NCBI RefSeq assembly: GCF_035474595.1
Contig: NZ_DATIND010000046.1
Span: forward strand, 124,001 to 188,000
DNA: 64,000 nucleotides
Reading direction: 5' to 3'
Source: Longimicrobium sp.
GTDB lineage: Bacteria; Gemmatimonadota; Gemmatimonadetes; Longimicrobiales; Longimicrobiaceae
The position numbers and the translations under genes are program-made. This document shows positions 25,360-32,858 of this stretch, piece after piece (positions within the stretch are counted from its first letter, which is position 1; every line of letters starts with the position of its first letter). The notes beneath the pieces are model-generated. The model searched no databases, had not been told where the DNA came from, and saw nothing but the letters and a program-made list of their open reading frames with translations.

Positions 25360-25929
25360 ATGAGGTACGACCGGGGATACGGCCGCGACTACGGCGGCTG
25401 GCAGGGCGGCCCGATGGGCGGAATGCCGCGCTACGATTCGATGTTCCGCGGGCGCGAGCGGCACGCGGGCCCGCCGCAGGGCCGCCGCGGGCGCGACGCG
25501 GGGCGGGTGGGGTGGCGCGACATGGGCGCGCAGACGGCGTTCGGCGGACCCGCCCATCCGTCGCAGAACCAGCGCGTGGCGCCGGGAGAGACCGACTTCC
25601 TGGGGCGCCCCTACTCGCGGCAGGCGCTGGACGACCGGCCGTGGGGGCTGATCGAGCAGGAGCGGATGCAGACCCACATGCAGGGCTACGACCGCGACTT
25701 CGGCGGCTACGATGCCGGCTTCCGCGGCCGCCCGCGCGGCTACGACCGCGGTTTCCAGCGGGGCTACGATCGCGGCTACGGCGCGCGCGGCCCGTACCAG
25801 ATGGACGGCCGGCCCGAGGACTACCATCCGCACATCATCCCCGACAGCGACGAGGCGGGGATGGACGTGCACCGCTACGGCCACGGCCGGGAGATGCGCT
25901 ACACCAGCAACTGGACGCGCTGGTTCTGA
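25360..25929 (+). CDS. Low-complexity Gly/Arg/Tyr/Asp-rich protein (189 aa)
   Basis: ATG 25360 follows GGGAGGATGAGGCG. The chain is dominated by RGYDRGFQRGYDRGYGARGP-type repeats at both ends and a conserved-looking middle (ETDFLGRPYSRQALDDRPWG). No signal, no membrane helix; predicted to be intrinsically disordered. In composition it resembles RGG/RGY-rich RNA-binding or condensate-forming proteins, but no domain confirms that. It is a single gene that converges with the adenylate-forming enzyme at a long inverted repeat. Function unknown. Confidence 0.65.
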   Translation: MRYDRGYGRDYGGWQGGPMGGMPRYDSMFRGRERHAGPPQGRRGRDAGRVGWRDMGAQTAFGGPAHPSQNQRVAPGETDFLGRPYSRQALDDRPWGLIEQERMQTHMQGYDRDFGGYDAGFRGRPRGYDRGFQRGYDRGYGARGPYQMDGRPEDYHPHIIPDSDEAGMDVHRYGHGREMRYTSNWTRWF

Positions 25930-25946
25930 TCTCCTGAAAAGAAGCA

Positions 25947-26021
25947 AATCACATGGAGGGAACGGAGGTAACGGAGGAACTGCGATGAGTCCTCCGTCAC
26001 CTCCGTTCCCTCCGTGTGATT
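25947..26021. terminator. Long purine-rich inverted repeat at convergent junction (1)
   Basis: A 32-base left arm (25947-25978, AATCACATGGAGGGAACGGA and on) pairs with a right arm at 25990-26021 with few mismatches. It lies between the plus-strand stop at 25929 and the minus-strand stop at 26032, so it can act for both directions. Confidence 0.75.
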
Positions 26022-26031
26022 CGATTCCGTT

Positions 26032-27456
26032 TCAGTGCTCGATAACGATGACGCCCGGCTGCTTGTACGCGGCGAGGCGTTCGCGGCAGATGAGCTTCAC
26101 CGCGGCCTCGTCCAGCTCCGCGCCCGGGGCGGCGGTGACGGTGACCACGACCTCGTTCTCCTTCACCGGGTCCGGCGCGGAGGTCACGCACACCTCCGCG
26201 ATGCGCGGGTCGGCCAGCAGCGCGCGCTCCACCTCGCGCGGGTAGACGTTGAAGCCGCCGCGGGTGAACATGCGCTTCTGCACGCCGCGGAAGCGCACCG
26301 CGCCGTCGGCCTCGGCCACGCCCAGGTCGCCGGTGCGGAAGGCGTCGTCCCAGAACGACGCCGGGTCGCGCCCGTCGTCGCCCACGTAGCCGGCAAACAC
26401 GCTGGCGCCCTCCACGCAGATCTCGCCCGTCTGCCCCGGCGGCACCATCTCCCCGCGCGGGTCGCGAATGCTGACCTCCACGCCGGGGAAGGGGTAGCCC
26501 AGCGTGCCCGGGCGGTTGGGCCGGTCCACGCGGTTGAACAGCGCCACCGGCGAGCACTCGGTGATCCCGTACCCCTCGCGCAGCGGGATGCCGAACGTCT
26601 CCTCGAAGCGCCGCGCCACCTCGGCCCGCAGCGGCGCGCCGCCGCAGATGGCCGCGCGCAGGCTGTGCCTGGGCACGCCCTGCCGCTCCGCCGCGGAGAC
26701 CAGCGCCACGTACATGGCCGGGACGCCGCAGACCACCGTGGCGCAGTCGCTCTCCATCAGCGCCAGCGTGCGCGCGGGGTGGAAGCGGTCCACGGGCACC
26801 ACGCGCGCCCCGGCCGACAGCGGCGCGTTCAGCGTGGCCGTCAGCCCGAAGGCGTGCACCCAGGGGAGGAGGCCGAGGACGCAGTCGTCCGCCGTCAGCT
26901 GCATCGCCTCGACCACGCCGTGCAGGTTGGCGCCCAGGCTGCGGTGCGTGAGCCGCGCGCCCCGCGCCCATCCGTCCATCGCCGAGGTGTAGATGACCAC
27001 GGCCTCGCGGTCGCCGCGCGCCAGGCCGCCGTCCTCGTGCGCGTCGGCCAGGCGCCGGTCCCACGCCGTCTCCAGCGCGCCGTCGGCCGCGTCCACGCAG
27101 AGCTTGGGAATGCCGGGGGGAACCAGGTGCTCCAGCGCCTCGATGGTCACCACGCCGCGCGCCCGCGAGTCGGCCAGGTACTCGGCGGTCTCGCGGGGGG
27201 AGAGGAGGGGATTCAGCAGCACCGCGCTGGCCCCGGCGCGCAGCGTACCGTAGAAGGCCGTGGGGAAGGCGGGAACGTTGGGCAGGAGGAGCCCCACGCG
27301 GCCGCCGCGGATCCCCAGCTCGGCCAGCCCGTCGGCGAAGTCGCGGACGCGGCACTCGAGCTCGAAGTACGTGGCGGGCGCGTCGGCGGCCAGCGCCATG
27401 CGCTCGGGCGTGGCGCGGGCGGCGGCGGCCAGCAGGGTGTCCAGCGGCTGCGTCAT
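26032..27456 (-). CDS. Class I adenylate-forming enzyme (acyl-CoA ligase-like, 474 aa) with altered P-loop
   Basis: AMP-binding fold: AFRTGDLGV (A7), GGFNVYPREVE (A8) and C-terminal AYKQPG with the catalytic Lys (A10) are intact, as is YGITECSP (A5). The phosphate-binding loop (A3), normally YTSGTTGxPKG, reads YTSAMDGWARGARL: the Thr/Gly pair and the Lys are gone. The ligase may therefore be weak, specialised or inactive, or may use another cofactor arrangement. The substrate is unknown (fatty or aryl acid). It is divergent from glmM with a 240-bp spacer that contains a palindrome. Confidence 0.88.
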   Translation of the reverse strand: MTQPLDTLLAAAARATPERMALAADAPATYFELECRVRDFADGLAELGIRGGRVGLLLPNVPAFPTAFYGTLRAGASAVLLNPLLSPRETAEYLADSRARGVVTIEALEHLVPPGIPKLCVDAADGALETAWDRRLADAHEDGGLARGDREAVVIYTSAMDGWARGARLTHRSLGANLHGVVEAMQLTADDCVLGLLPWVHAFGLTATLNAPLSAGARVVPVDRFHPARTLALMESDCATVVCGVPAMYVALVSAAERQGVPRHSLRAAICGGAPLRAEVARRFEETFGIPLREGYGITECSPVALFNRVDRPNRPGTLGYPFPGVEVSIRDPRGEMVPPGQTGEICVEGASVFAGYVGDDGRDPASFWDDAFRTGDLGVAEADGAVRFRGVQKRMFTRGGFNVYPREVERALLADPRIAEVCVTSAPDPVKENEVVVTVTAAPGAELDEAAVKLICRERLAAYKQPGVIVIEH

Positions 27457-27505
27457 CGGCCTTGGGATGTGGGTCCGCTCGGGCGCGTACGGCGCGCCAA
27501 CCTAC

Positions 27506-27523
27506 CGTTCGGCGTACCGAACG
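27506..27523. promoter_or_regulatory. Perfect 18-bp palindrome, candidate operator
   Basis: CGTTCGGCGTACCGAACG: seven-base arms with a CGTA centre, 50 bp upstream of the adenylate-forming enzyme start and 173 bp from glmM. The length and symmetry fit a TetR-type dimer site. No cognate regulator is nearby. Confidence 0.45.
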
Positions 27524-27695
27524 CAAGACGAGAACCGTTCTTGCATACGCCCGCGGGCCGGTGCCGCCATGTGTTTGGCTTGACGGAAGATGCGGGGCCG
27601 CCGACATTCACCGCCCTGTCGCGCCCCGGCTCGCTGCCCGCGGCGCGACTTTTGTCCCCGCGATCTTCAACGACACTGCCAACCCACGGGTGGGG

Positions 27696-29066
27696 ATGCT
27701 GGATACTTCGAAGCTGATGGTGAGCGTCTCGGGCGTGCGCGGCCGCGTGGGCGACGGGCTGACGCCCGAGGTGATCGCCTGGTTCGCCGCGGCGTTCGGC
27801 GCCTACGCGCGCCGCCGCGGGCCGGGAACCACGGTGGTGATCGGCCGCGACAGCCGCGTCTCGGGCGCCATGTTCGCGCGCGCCGCCACTTCCGCGCTGC
27901 AGGCCGCCGGCTGCGACGTGGTGGACGTCGGCATCGCGCCCACGCCCAGCGTGCAGCTGGCGGTGGAGGAGCTGAAGGCGGCGGGCGGGCTGGCCGTGAC
28001 CGCCAGCCACAACCCCATCGAGTGGAACGCGCTGAAGTTCATCGGCCCCAGCGGGATGTTCCTGGACGCGGAAGAGAGCGCCGAGATGCGCGCGCTGCTG
28101 GAGGGCGACATCCCCCGCGCCACCTGGAAGGAGCTGGGCGGCTGGCGCGAGGACCCCGGCGCGGTGGACCGCCACGTCCAGCGCATCCTCGCCATCCCTT
28201 TCCTGGACGTGGAGAAGATCCGCTCGATGCGCTTCCACGTGGCGCTGGACTGCGTGCGCGGCGCGGGCGGAACCATCTTCCCGCGTCTTCTCGAAGCGCT
28301 CGGCTGCACGGTGGACGCCATCAACCTGGAGACCGACGGCCTGTTCCCGCGCGAGCCGGAGCCCATCGCCGAGAACCTGGGGGAGCTGGAGGAGCTGGTC
28401 CGCCGCACCGGCGCCGTCGTCGGCCTGGCGACGGATCCGGACGTCGACCGCCTCTCGCTCGTTTCCGAGCAGGGGAAGGCGATCGGGGAGGACTACACGC
28501 TGGCGCTGGCCTCGACGCTCGTGCTGCGGCACCGGCCGGGCGCGCTGGTGACGAACCTCTCCACCAGCCGCCTGATGGACGACGTCGCCGAGGCGGCCGG
28601 GGTGCGGCTGTTCCGCGCGCCGGTGGGGGAGATCAACGTGGCGCGGCGGATGCAATCCGAGAGCGCCACGGTGGGCGGCGAGGGGAACGGCGGGGTGATC
28701 CTGCCCGACGTGCACCTGACGCGCGACGCGCCGGTGGCCGCCGCGCTGATCCTGCAGCTGCTGGCGGAGACGGGAAAGCCGCTGAGCGAGCTGGCCGCGG
28801 GGATCGGCCGCTACGAGATCGTAAAGGAAAAGCTCCCCCGCCCAAGCCAGCCGCTGGACGCCGTCTACGACGCGCTGGCCGCCCGCTTCCCCGACGCGGA
28901 GGCCGACCGGCAGGACGGGCTTCGGCTCTCCTGGCCCGAGCGGAAGAGCTGGGCGCACCTGCGTCCCTCCGGCACCGAGCCGATCGTCCGCATCATCTGC
29001 GAGGCCCCGACGCGGGAAGAGGCGCAGGGGCTGGTGGAGACGTTGCGGGAGGCATTGCCCGAGTAA
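27696..29066 (+). CDS. glmM: Phosphoglucosamine mutase (456 aa)
   Basis: Starts MLDTSKLMVSVSGVRGRVGD (ATG 27696 after GGTGGGG). The four alpha-D-phosphohexomutase sites are complete: TASHNPIEWNALK with the phospho-Ser near 104, DPDVDR metal site near 248, GEGNGG sugar loop near 328, and RPSGTEPIVR phosphate loop near 424. It converts glucosamine-6-phosphate to glucosamine-1-phosphate for UDP-GlcNAc. glmS follows on the same strand 374 bp downstream, so the two steps of the pathway are neighbours. A phosphomannomutase/phosphoglucomutase role is the alternative; the glmS context favours glmM. Confidence 0.85.
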   Translation: MLDTSKLMVSVSGVRGRVGDGLTPEVIAWFAAAFGAYARRRGPGTTVVIGRDSRVSGAMFARAATSALQAAGCDVVDVGIAPTPSVQLAVEELKAAGGLAVTASHNPIEWNALKFIGPSGMFLDAEESAEMRALLEGDIPRATWKELGGWREDPGAVDRHVQRILAIPFLDVEKIRSMRFHVALDCVRGAGGTIFPRLLEALGCTVDAINLETDGLFPREPEPIAENLGELEELVRRTGAVVGLATDPDVDRLSLVSEQGKAIGEDYTLALASTLVLRHRPGALVTNLSTSRLMDDVAEAAGVRLFRAPVGEINVARRMQSESATVGGEGNGGVILPDVHLTRDAPVAAALILQLLAETGKPLSELAAGIGRYEIVKEKLPRPSQPLDAVYDALAARFPDAEADRQDGLRLSWPERKSWAHLRPSGTEPIVRIICEAPTREEAQGLVETLREALPE

Positions 29067-29067
29067 A

Positions 29068-29093
29068 AGTGCCTAGTGCCTAGTGCCTAGTGC
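29068..29093. repeat. Heptameric tandem repeat (AGTGCCT)n
   Basis: AGTGCCTAGTGCCTAGTGCC with one more unit, period 7, immediately after the glmM stop. A second run, built on GGCACTT, lies at 29219-29247. The rest of 29094-29440 contains no gene that I can support. Confidence 0.7.
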
Positions 29094-29440
29094 GCGGCGG
29101 CCGTGTCGGTGTGACACGGGAGATGCCCAGGCTGGAGACGCGCCCGGTGAACGGACGCTCCGGCGCCCCGATGTCGTACCGGCCAAGCGGGCGCCGGACA
29201 CCCCCGAAAACCCACTTGGCACCAGGCACTTGGCACTTGGCACTGCCGTTTTCTCCGGACGGCCTGAAGATTGAAATGAGGTTGGACGGGCCGCCGGGGG
29301 CCCGGCGCCGTTGGCAACAGTCGTATCGTTGCCTACGGCGCGCGCAGCCCGGCCCCCGCGCAGCGGGGGACATGCCCGAATCCGCAGTCGGCAGTTCGGT
29401 CTGGCACTTCTAGACACACAATCCACGCGAAGGACGCGCT

Positions 29441-31303
29441 ATGTGCGGGATCGTGGGATACATCGGTAACCAGCAGGTCGCCCCGCTCCTGATCCAGGGG
29501 CTGAAGCGGCTGGAGTACCGCGGGTACGACTCGGCGGGGATCGCCGTGGCGAAGAACGGCACGCTCGCGGTCCGGAAAGAGGCCGGGAAGATCGCCGAGC
29601 TGGAGAAGATGATGGCGGCCGACCCGGTCGAGGGCGTGTACGGCATCGGCCACACGCGCTGGGCCACGCACGGCCCGCCCAACCAGCGCAACGCGCACCC
29701 GCACGTGAGCGAGGCGGGCGACTTCGCGCTGGTGCACAACGGGATCATCGAGAACGCGCAGGCGCTGAAGCGCAAGCTGCTGGAGCGCGGCCACACCTTT
29801 TCCAGCGACACCGACACCGAGGTCCTGGTCCACCTGATCGAGGACATCTTCAACACCGGCGTGGCCGAGGACGGCGGCCGCGCCGGCAAGCTGGAGCGCG
29901 CGGTGGAGGCGGCGCTGCAGCAGATCGAGGGGACGTACGGGATCGCGGTGATTTCGTCGAAGGACCCGGGGAAGATCGTGGCCGCGCGGCTCGGCAGCCC
30001 GCTGCTGGTGGGCGTGGGCGAGAACGGCCAGACCTTCGTGGCCAGCGACGCGGCGGCGGTGATCGCGCACACCCGCGACGTGATCTACCTGGACGACGGC
30101 GACATGGTGACGGTGACGGAGAAGGGGTACACCGTGCACCGCCACAACCAGGGCCCGGTGAGCCGCCCCATCAGCCGGGTGGACTGGGACCTGGACGAGG
30201 TGGAGCGCGGCGGCTACGCGCACTTCATGCTGAAGGAGATCATGGAGCAGCCGGAGACGCTGCGCGCCACCATGCGCGGCCGGCTGCTGGAGGAGGAGGG
30301 GAACGTGAAGCTGGGCGGCCTGACCGGGATGGACCACGAGCTCCTGGAGACGGAGCGGGTGATCATCCTGGGGTGCGGCACCAGCTGGCACAGCGGGTTG
30401 ATCGGCGAGTACATGCTCGAGGACATCGCCCGCGTGCCCACCGACGTGGAGTACGCCAGCGAGTTCCGCTACCGCCGCCCCGTGGTGGAGCCCAACACGC
30501 TCACCATCTCCATCTCGCAGAGCGGCGAGACGGCCGACACGCTGTGGGCCATGCGCGAGGCCAGGAGCCAGGGTGCGACCACGCTGGGGATCGTGAACGC
30601 TGTGGGATCGACGATCGCGCGCGAGACCGACGCCGGCGTGTACCTGCACGCGGGGCCGGAGATCGGCGTGGCGAGCACCAAGGCGTTCACCAGCCAGGTC
30701 GTCGTGCTGGCGATGATGACGATCCACCTGGGGCGGCTGCGCGGGACGCTGACGGCCAGCCGCGGGCGCGAGATCGTGCGCGCGCTGCAGCAGCTCCCCG
30801 AGCAGGTGGCGCGGCTGCTGGAGCAGGACGACGACATCAGGCGGCTGGCGGAGGAGTACAAGGACAGCCGCAACTTCCTGTACCTGGGGCGCGGCTACAA
30901 CTTCCCGGCGGCGCTGGAGGGGGCGCTGAAGCTGAAGGAGATCAGCTACATCCACGCGGAAGGGTACCCGGCCGCGGAGATGAAGCACGGCCCCATCGCG
31001 CTGATCGACGAGCAGATGCCGGTGGTGGTGATCGCCCCGCGCGACGCCGTGTACGACAAGGTGCGCAGCAACATCGACGAGGTGAAGGCACGCGGCGGGT
31101 GCATCATCGGCGTGATCAGCGACGACGACACCGAGCTGGAGCAGGTGGTGGACCACGTGATCCGCATCCCGCGCACCCACGACGCGCTGACGCCGATCCT
31201 GGCCAGCGTGCCGCTGCAGCTGCTGGCCTACCACATCGCCGTGATGCGCGGCACCAACGTGGACCAGCCGCGGAACCTGGCCAAGAGCGTGACGGTGGAG
31301 TAG
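29441..31303 (+). CDS. glmS: Glutamine--fructose-6-phosphate aminotransferase (620 aa)
   Basis: MCGIVGYIGNQQVAPLL has Cys2, the glutaminase nucleophile. The N-terminal class-II amidotransferase domain (with GYDSAGIAV, GIGHTRWATHG and VHNGIIEN) is followed by two SIS sugar-isomerase domains (GCGTSWHSGL, SQSGETADTL, and the second with YLGRGYNFPAALEGALKLKE). The tail ends KSVTVE. It forms glucosamine-6-phosphate from fructose-6-phosphate and glutamine. The last 228 bases are duplicated at 32463-32690, and a terminator lies at 31337. Confidence 0.96.
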   Translation: MCGIVGYIGNQQVAPLLIQGLKRLEYRGYDSAGIAVAKNGTLAVRKEAGKIAELEKMMAADPVEGVYGIGHTRWATHGPPNQRNAHPHVSEAGDFALVHNGIIENAQALKRKLLERGHTFSSDTDTEVLVHLIEDIFNTGVAEDGGRAGKLERAVEAALQQIEGTYGIAVISSKDPGKIVAARLGSPLLVGVGENGQTFVASDAAAVIAHTRDVIYLDDGDMVTVTEKGYTVHRHNQGPVSRPISRVDWDLDEVERGGYAHFMLKEIMEQPETLRATMRGRLLEEEGNVKLGGLTGMDHELLETERVIILGCGTSWHSGLIGEYMLEDIARVPTDVEYASEFRYRRPVVEPNTLTISISQSGETADTLWAMREARSQGATTLGIVNAVGSTIARETDAGVYLHAGPEIGVASTKAFTSQVVVLAMMTIHLGRLRGTLTASRGREIVRALQQLPEQVARLLEQDDDIRRLAEEYKDSRNFLYLGRGYNFPAALEGALKLKEISYIHAEGYPAAEMKHGPIALIDEQMPVVVIAPRDAVYDKVRSNIDEVKARGGCIIGVISDDDTELEQVVDHVIRIPRTHDALTPILASVPLQLLAYHIAVMRGTNVDQPRNLAKSVTVE

Positions 31304-31336
31304 GCCTCGCACTGTACCCCAGGGTACGCACACGAA

Positions 31337-31379
31337 CGGGGGGGAGAGATCGCACGATTTCTCCCCCCCGGTTTCGTTT
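31337..31379 (+). terminator. Terminator after glmS
   Basis: CGGGGGGGAGA pairs with TCTCCCCCCCG, followed by GTTTCGTTT. It lies about 35 bp after the glmS stop and separates it from the bacteriocin-related gene. Confidence 0.8.
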
Positions 31380-31559
31380 GAGCCGGCCGTCAAAGCAATT
31401 CTTATTTCCCAAAACGGGCGAATAGGAATCGGGTCCTTGGATCAGGAGCGGGATGCTTCGCGGGTTGCCCGCTCCCGTACATCTAGGATCATTGGTGAGA
31501 TACAGGCGAAATTCCGTTCATTGCCGTTCGTTTGGAGACTAATCACATTTACATATTTA

Positions 31560-31588
31560 TTGACGATTTAAGATTGTTCGTCTATCCT
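31560..31588 (+). promoter_or_regulatory. Sigma70-type promoter of the fulvocin C-related gene
   Basis: TTGACG (31560-31565), 17-bp spacer, TATCCT (31583-31588), in an AT-rich patch of about 60 bp that contrasts with its GC-rich surroundings. It is 84 bp before the ATG. The remaining part of 31380-31672 shows a GAGCGGG/CCCGCTC hairpin and no gene. Confidence 0.65.
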
Positions 31589-31672
31589 GGGAGAACTGGC
31601 CGGAACGCCGGTCGGAGCGCCGGGGCCACGTGGGTCCGGCGGCGAACATCCTTCTCACCAGGAGGTGTCCCC

Positions 31673-32284
31673 ATGCGGAAGCGACTTCTTGCTCCCCTCG
31701 CCGCGGTGCTGTTCACCGCCACGCTGGGCGCCGCCACCCGGCCCGGCGATCCGCCCGCGTGCGTGGTGGCGCGGCGGTGGGTGGCGGCGCACCGCAATGC
31801 GCTCCCCACCACGCTCCCCGCGCTGTCGCGCCAGCCGATGGCGCGCCGCCGCGCCATCTACGACGTGCTTCCCGCCGCCACGCGTGCGTCTCTCTGGCGC
31901 CAGCAGCTGGAGGATGTGCTGCGCTCCAACGCGTCGCTCACCGGCGCGCAGCGCGCCACGTTGCGCGAGATGATCGCGCAGCTGCCGACGCTGGTGCGGC
32001 ACAACCCCGACGACGCGGCCAGCCTGGCGCTGCGCAACCGGCTGATCCGCGAGTTCGGCAGCGACGGCTACCGCCAGATCTTCGGCACCTTGGGGCCGCC
32101 CTCGGCAGAGCGTAACGCCAGCGGCGTGCTCCTGCCGATCTGCGCCTGCGATCGCTTCACTCCCTGCCCGGAGGGCAGTACCTGCAGGATTGCCCTGTGC
32201 AGCGGCAACTCCGGGTGCGGCCCGTTCTGGAGCGACCAGTGCACGGGCTGGTGCAAGTACGCAGTGACCGAAGCGGAGCGGTGA
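31673..32284 (+). CDS. Fulvocin C-related bacteriocin family protein (203 aa)
   Basis: Leader MRKRLLAPLAAVLFTATLGA is a signal peptide and follows CCAGGAGGTG. A helical middle (AAHRNALPTTLPALSRQPMA through VLPAATRASLWRQQLED) is typical of the fulvocin C-related family. The last 45 residues hold eight Cys in the order CACDRFTPC, STCRIALC, SGC, DQC, GWC; fulvocin C of Myxococcus fulvus also has eight Cys in a similar pattern. Antibacterial activity is inferred from family, not shown. No immunity or export gene is adjacent. It lies between the glmS 3' end and its duplicate. Confidence 0.72.
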   Translation: MRKRLLAPLAAVLFTATLGAATRPGDPPACVVARRWVAAHRNALPTTLPALSRQPMARRRAIYDVLPAATRASLWRQQLEDVLRSNASLTGAQRATLREMIAQLPTLVRHNPDDAASLALRNRLIREFGSDGYRQIFGTLGPPSAERNASGVLLPICACDRFTPCPEGSTCRIALCSGNSGCGPFWSDQCTGWCKYAVTEAER

Positions 32285-32290
32285 AACCAC

Positions 32291-32320
32291 GCTCCCGGCG
32301 AGGATTTCCTCGCCGGGAGC
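32291..32320 (+). terminator. Terminator after the fulvocin C-related gene
   Basis: GCTCCCGGCGAGGA pairs perfectly with TCCTCGCCGGGAGC, 14 bp stem with a two-base loop, 7 bp after the stop codon. No long U-tract. Confidence 0.75.
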
Positions 32321-32462
32321 GCCTGTGTTCCGGGCGGCGTAGCTGCAATTGCAAGGACGAAGTGCTGCGTAACACCAGAGCATCCAGCGAAGATTCCGCA
32401 GCGCGGGTGGACACGCACGGGCGACGAGATCATCGGTCACGACGAGCACGGGCTACCTTTGT

Positions 32463-32690
32463 GACGAGCCGAAGGCGAGCGCGGGCTGCATCATCGCCGC
32501 GACCAGCGAGGACGACACCGAGCTGGAGCAGGTGGTGGACCACGTGATCCGCATCCCTCGCACGCACGACGCGCTGACCCCGATCCTGGCCAGCGTGCCG
32601 CTGCAGCTGCTGGCGTACCACATCGCCGTGATGCGCGGCACCAACGTGGACCAGCCCCGGAACCTCGCCAAGAGCGTGACGGTGGAGTAG
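32463..32690 (+). pseudogene. Second copy of the glmS 3' end (75 codons plus stop)
   Basis: Same length as 31076-31303 with no indel. The encoded sequence [20 protein letters not shown], then [20 protein letters not shown] and on to KSVTVE, is identical to GlmS after the first 16 residues. Most of the base changes downstream of that are synonymous third positions. It has no start and cannot encode an enzyme. The synonymous pattern shows both copies came from functional glmS genes that diverged before they met here. The original terminator seems to follow at 32732. Confidence 0.93.
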
Positions 32691-32731
32691 CGATCGACGG
32701 CTGGGTTGGAGGAGTGAACGGAGACCAATGA

Positions 32732-32767
32732 AGGGAGCAGGCGAGCTCGGTTCGCCTGCTCCCTTTT
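32732..32767 (+). terminator. Rho-independent terminator after the glmS 3' duplicate
   Basis: AGGGAGCAGGCGA pairs with TCGCCTGCTCCCT, followed by TTTT. It sits 42 bp after the duplicate's stop. Its good quality suggests this was the original glmS terminator. Confidence 0.85.
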
Positions 32768-32858
32768 CGCACCGGCACGGAATCGGTAAGCTTCACGTCC
32801 GCCCGCTTGCCCGATTTTCGCCGCCCGTCCTCCCTGGCTGAACGAACACGGCTGACAC

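Noticed and set aside
32463-32690. A small independent gene in the glmS duplicate
   Set aside because: No start codon or ribosome site and the frame is the C-terminal 75 codons of GlmS; it is a remnant.
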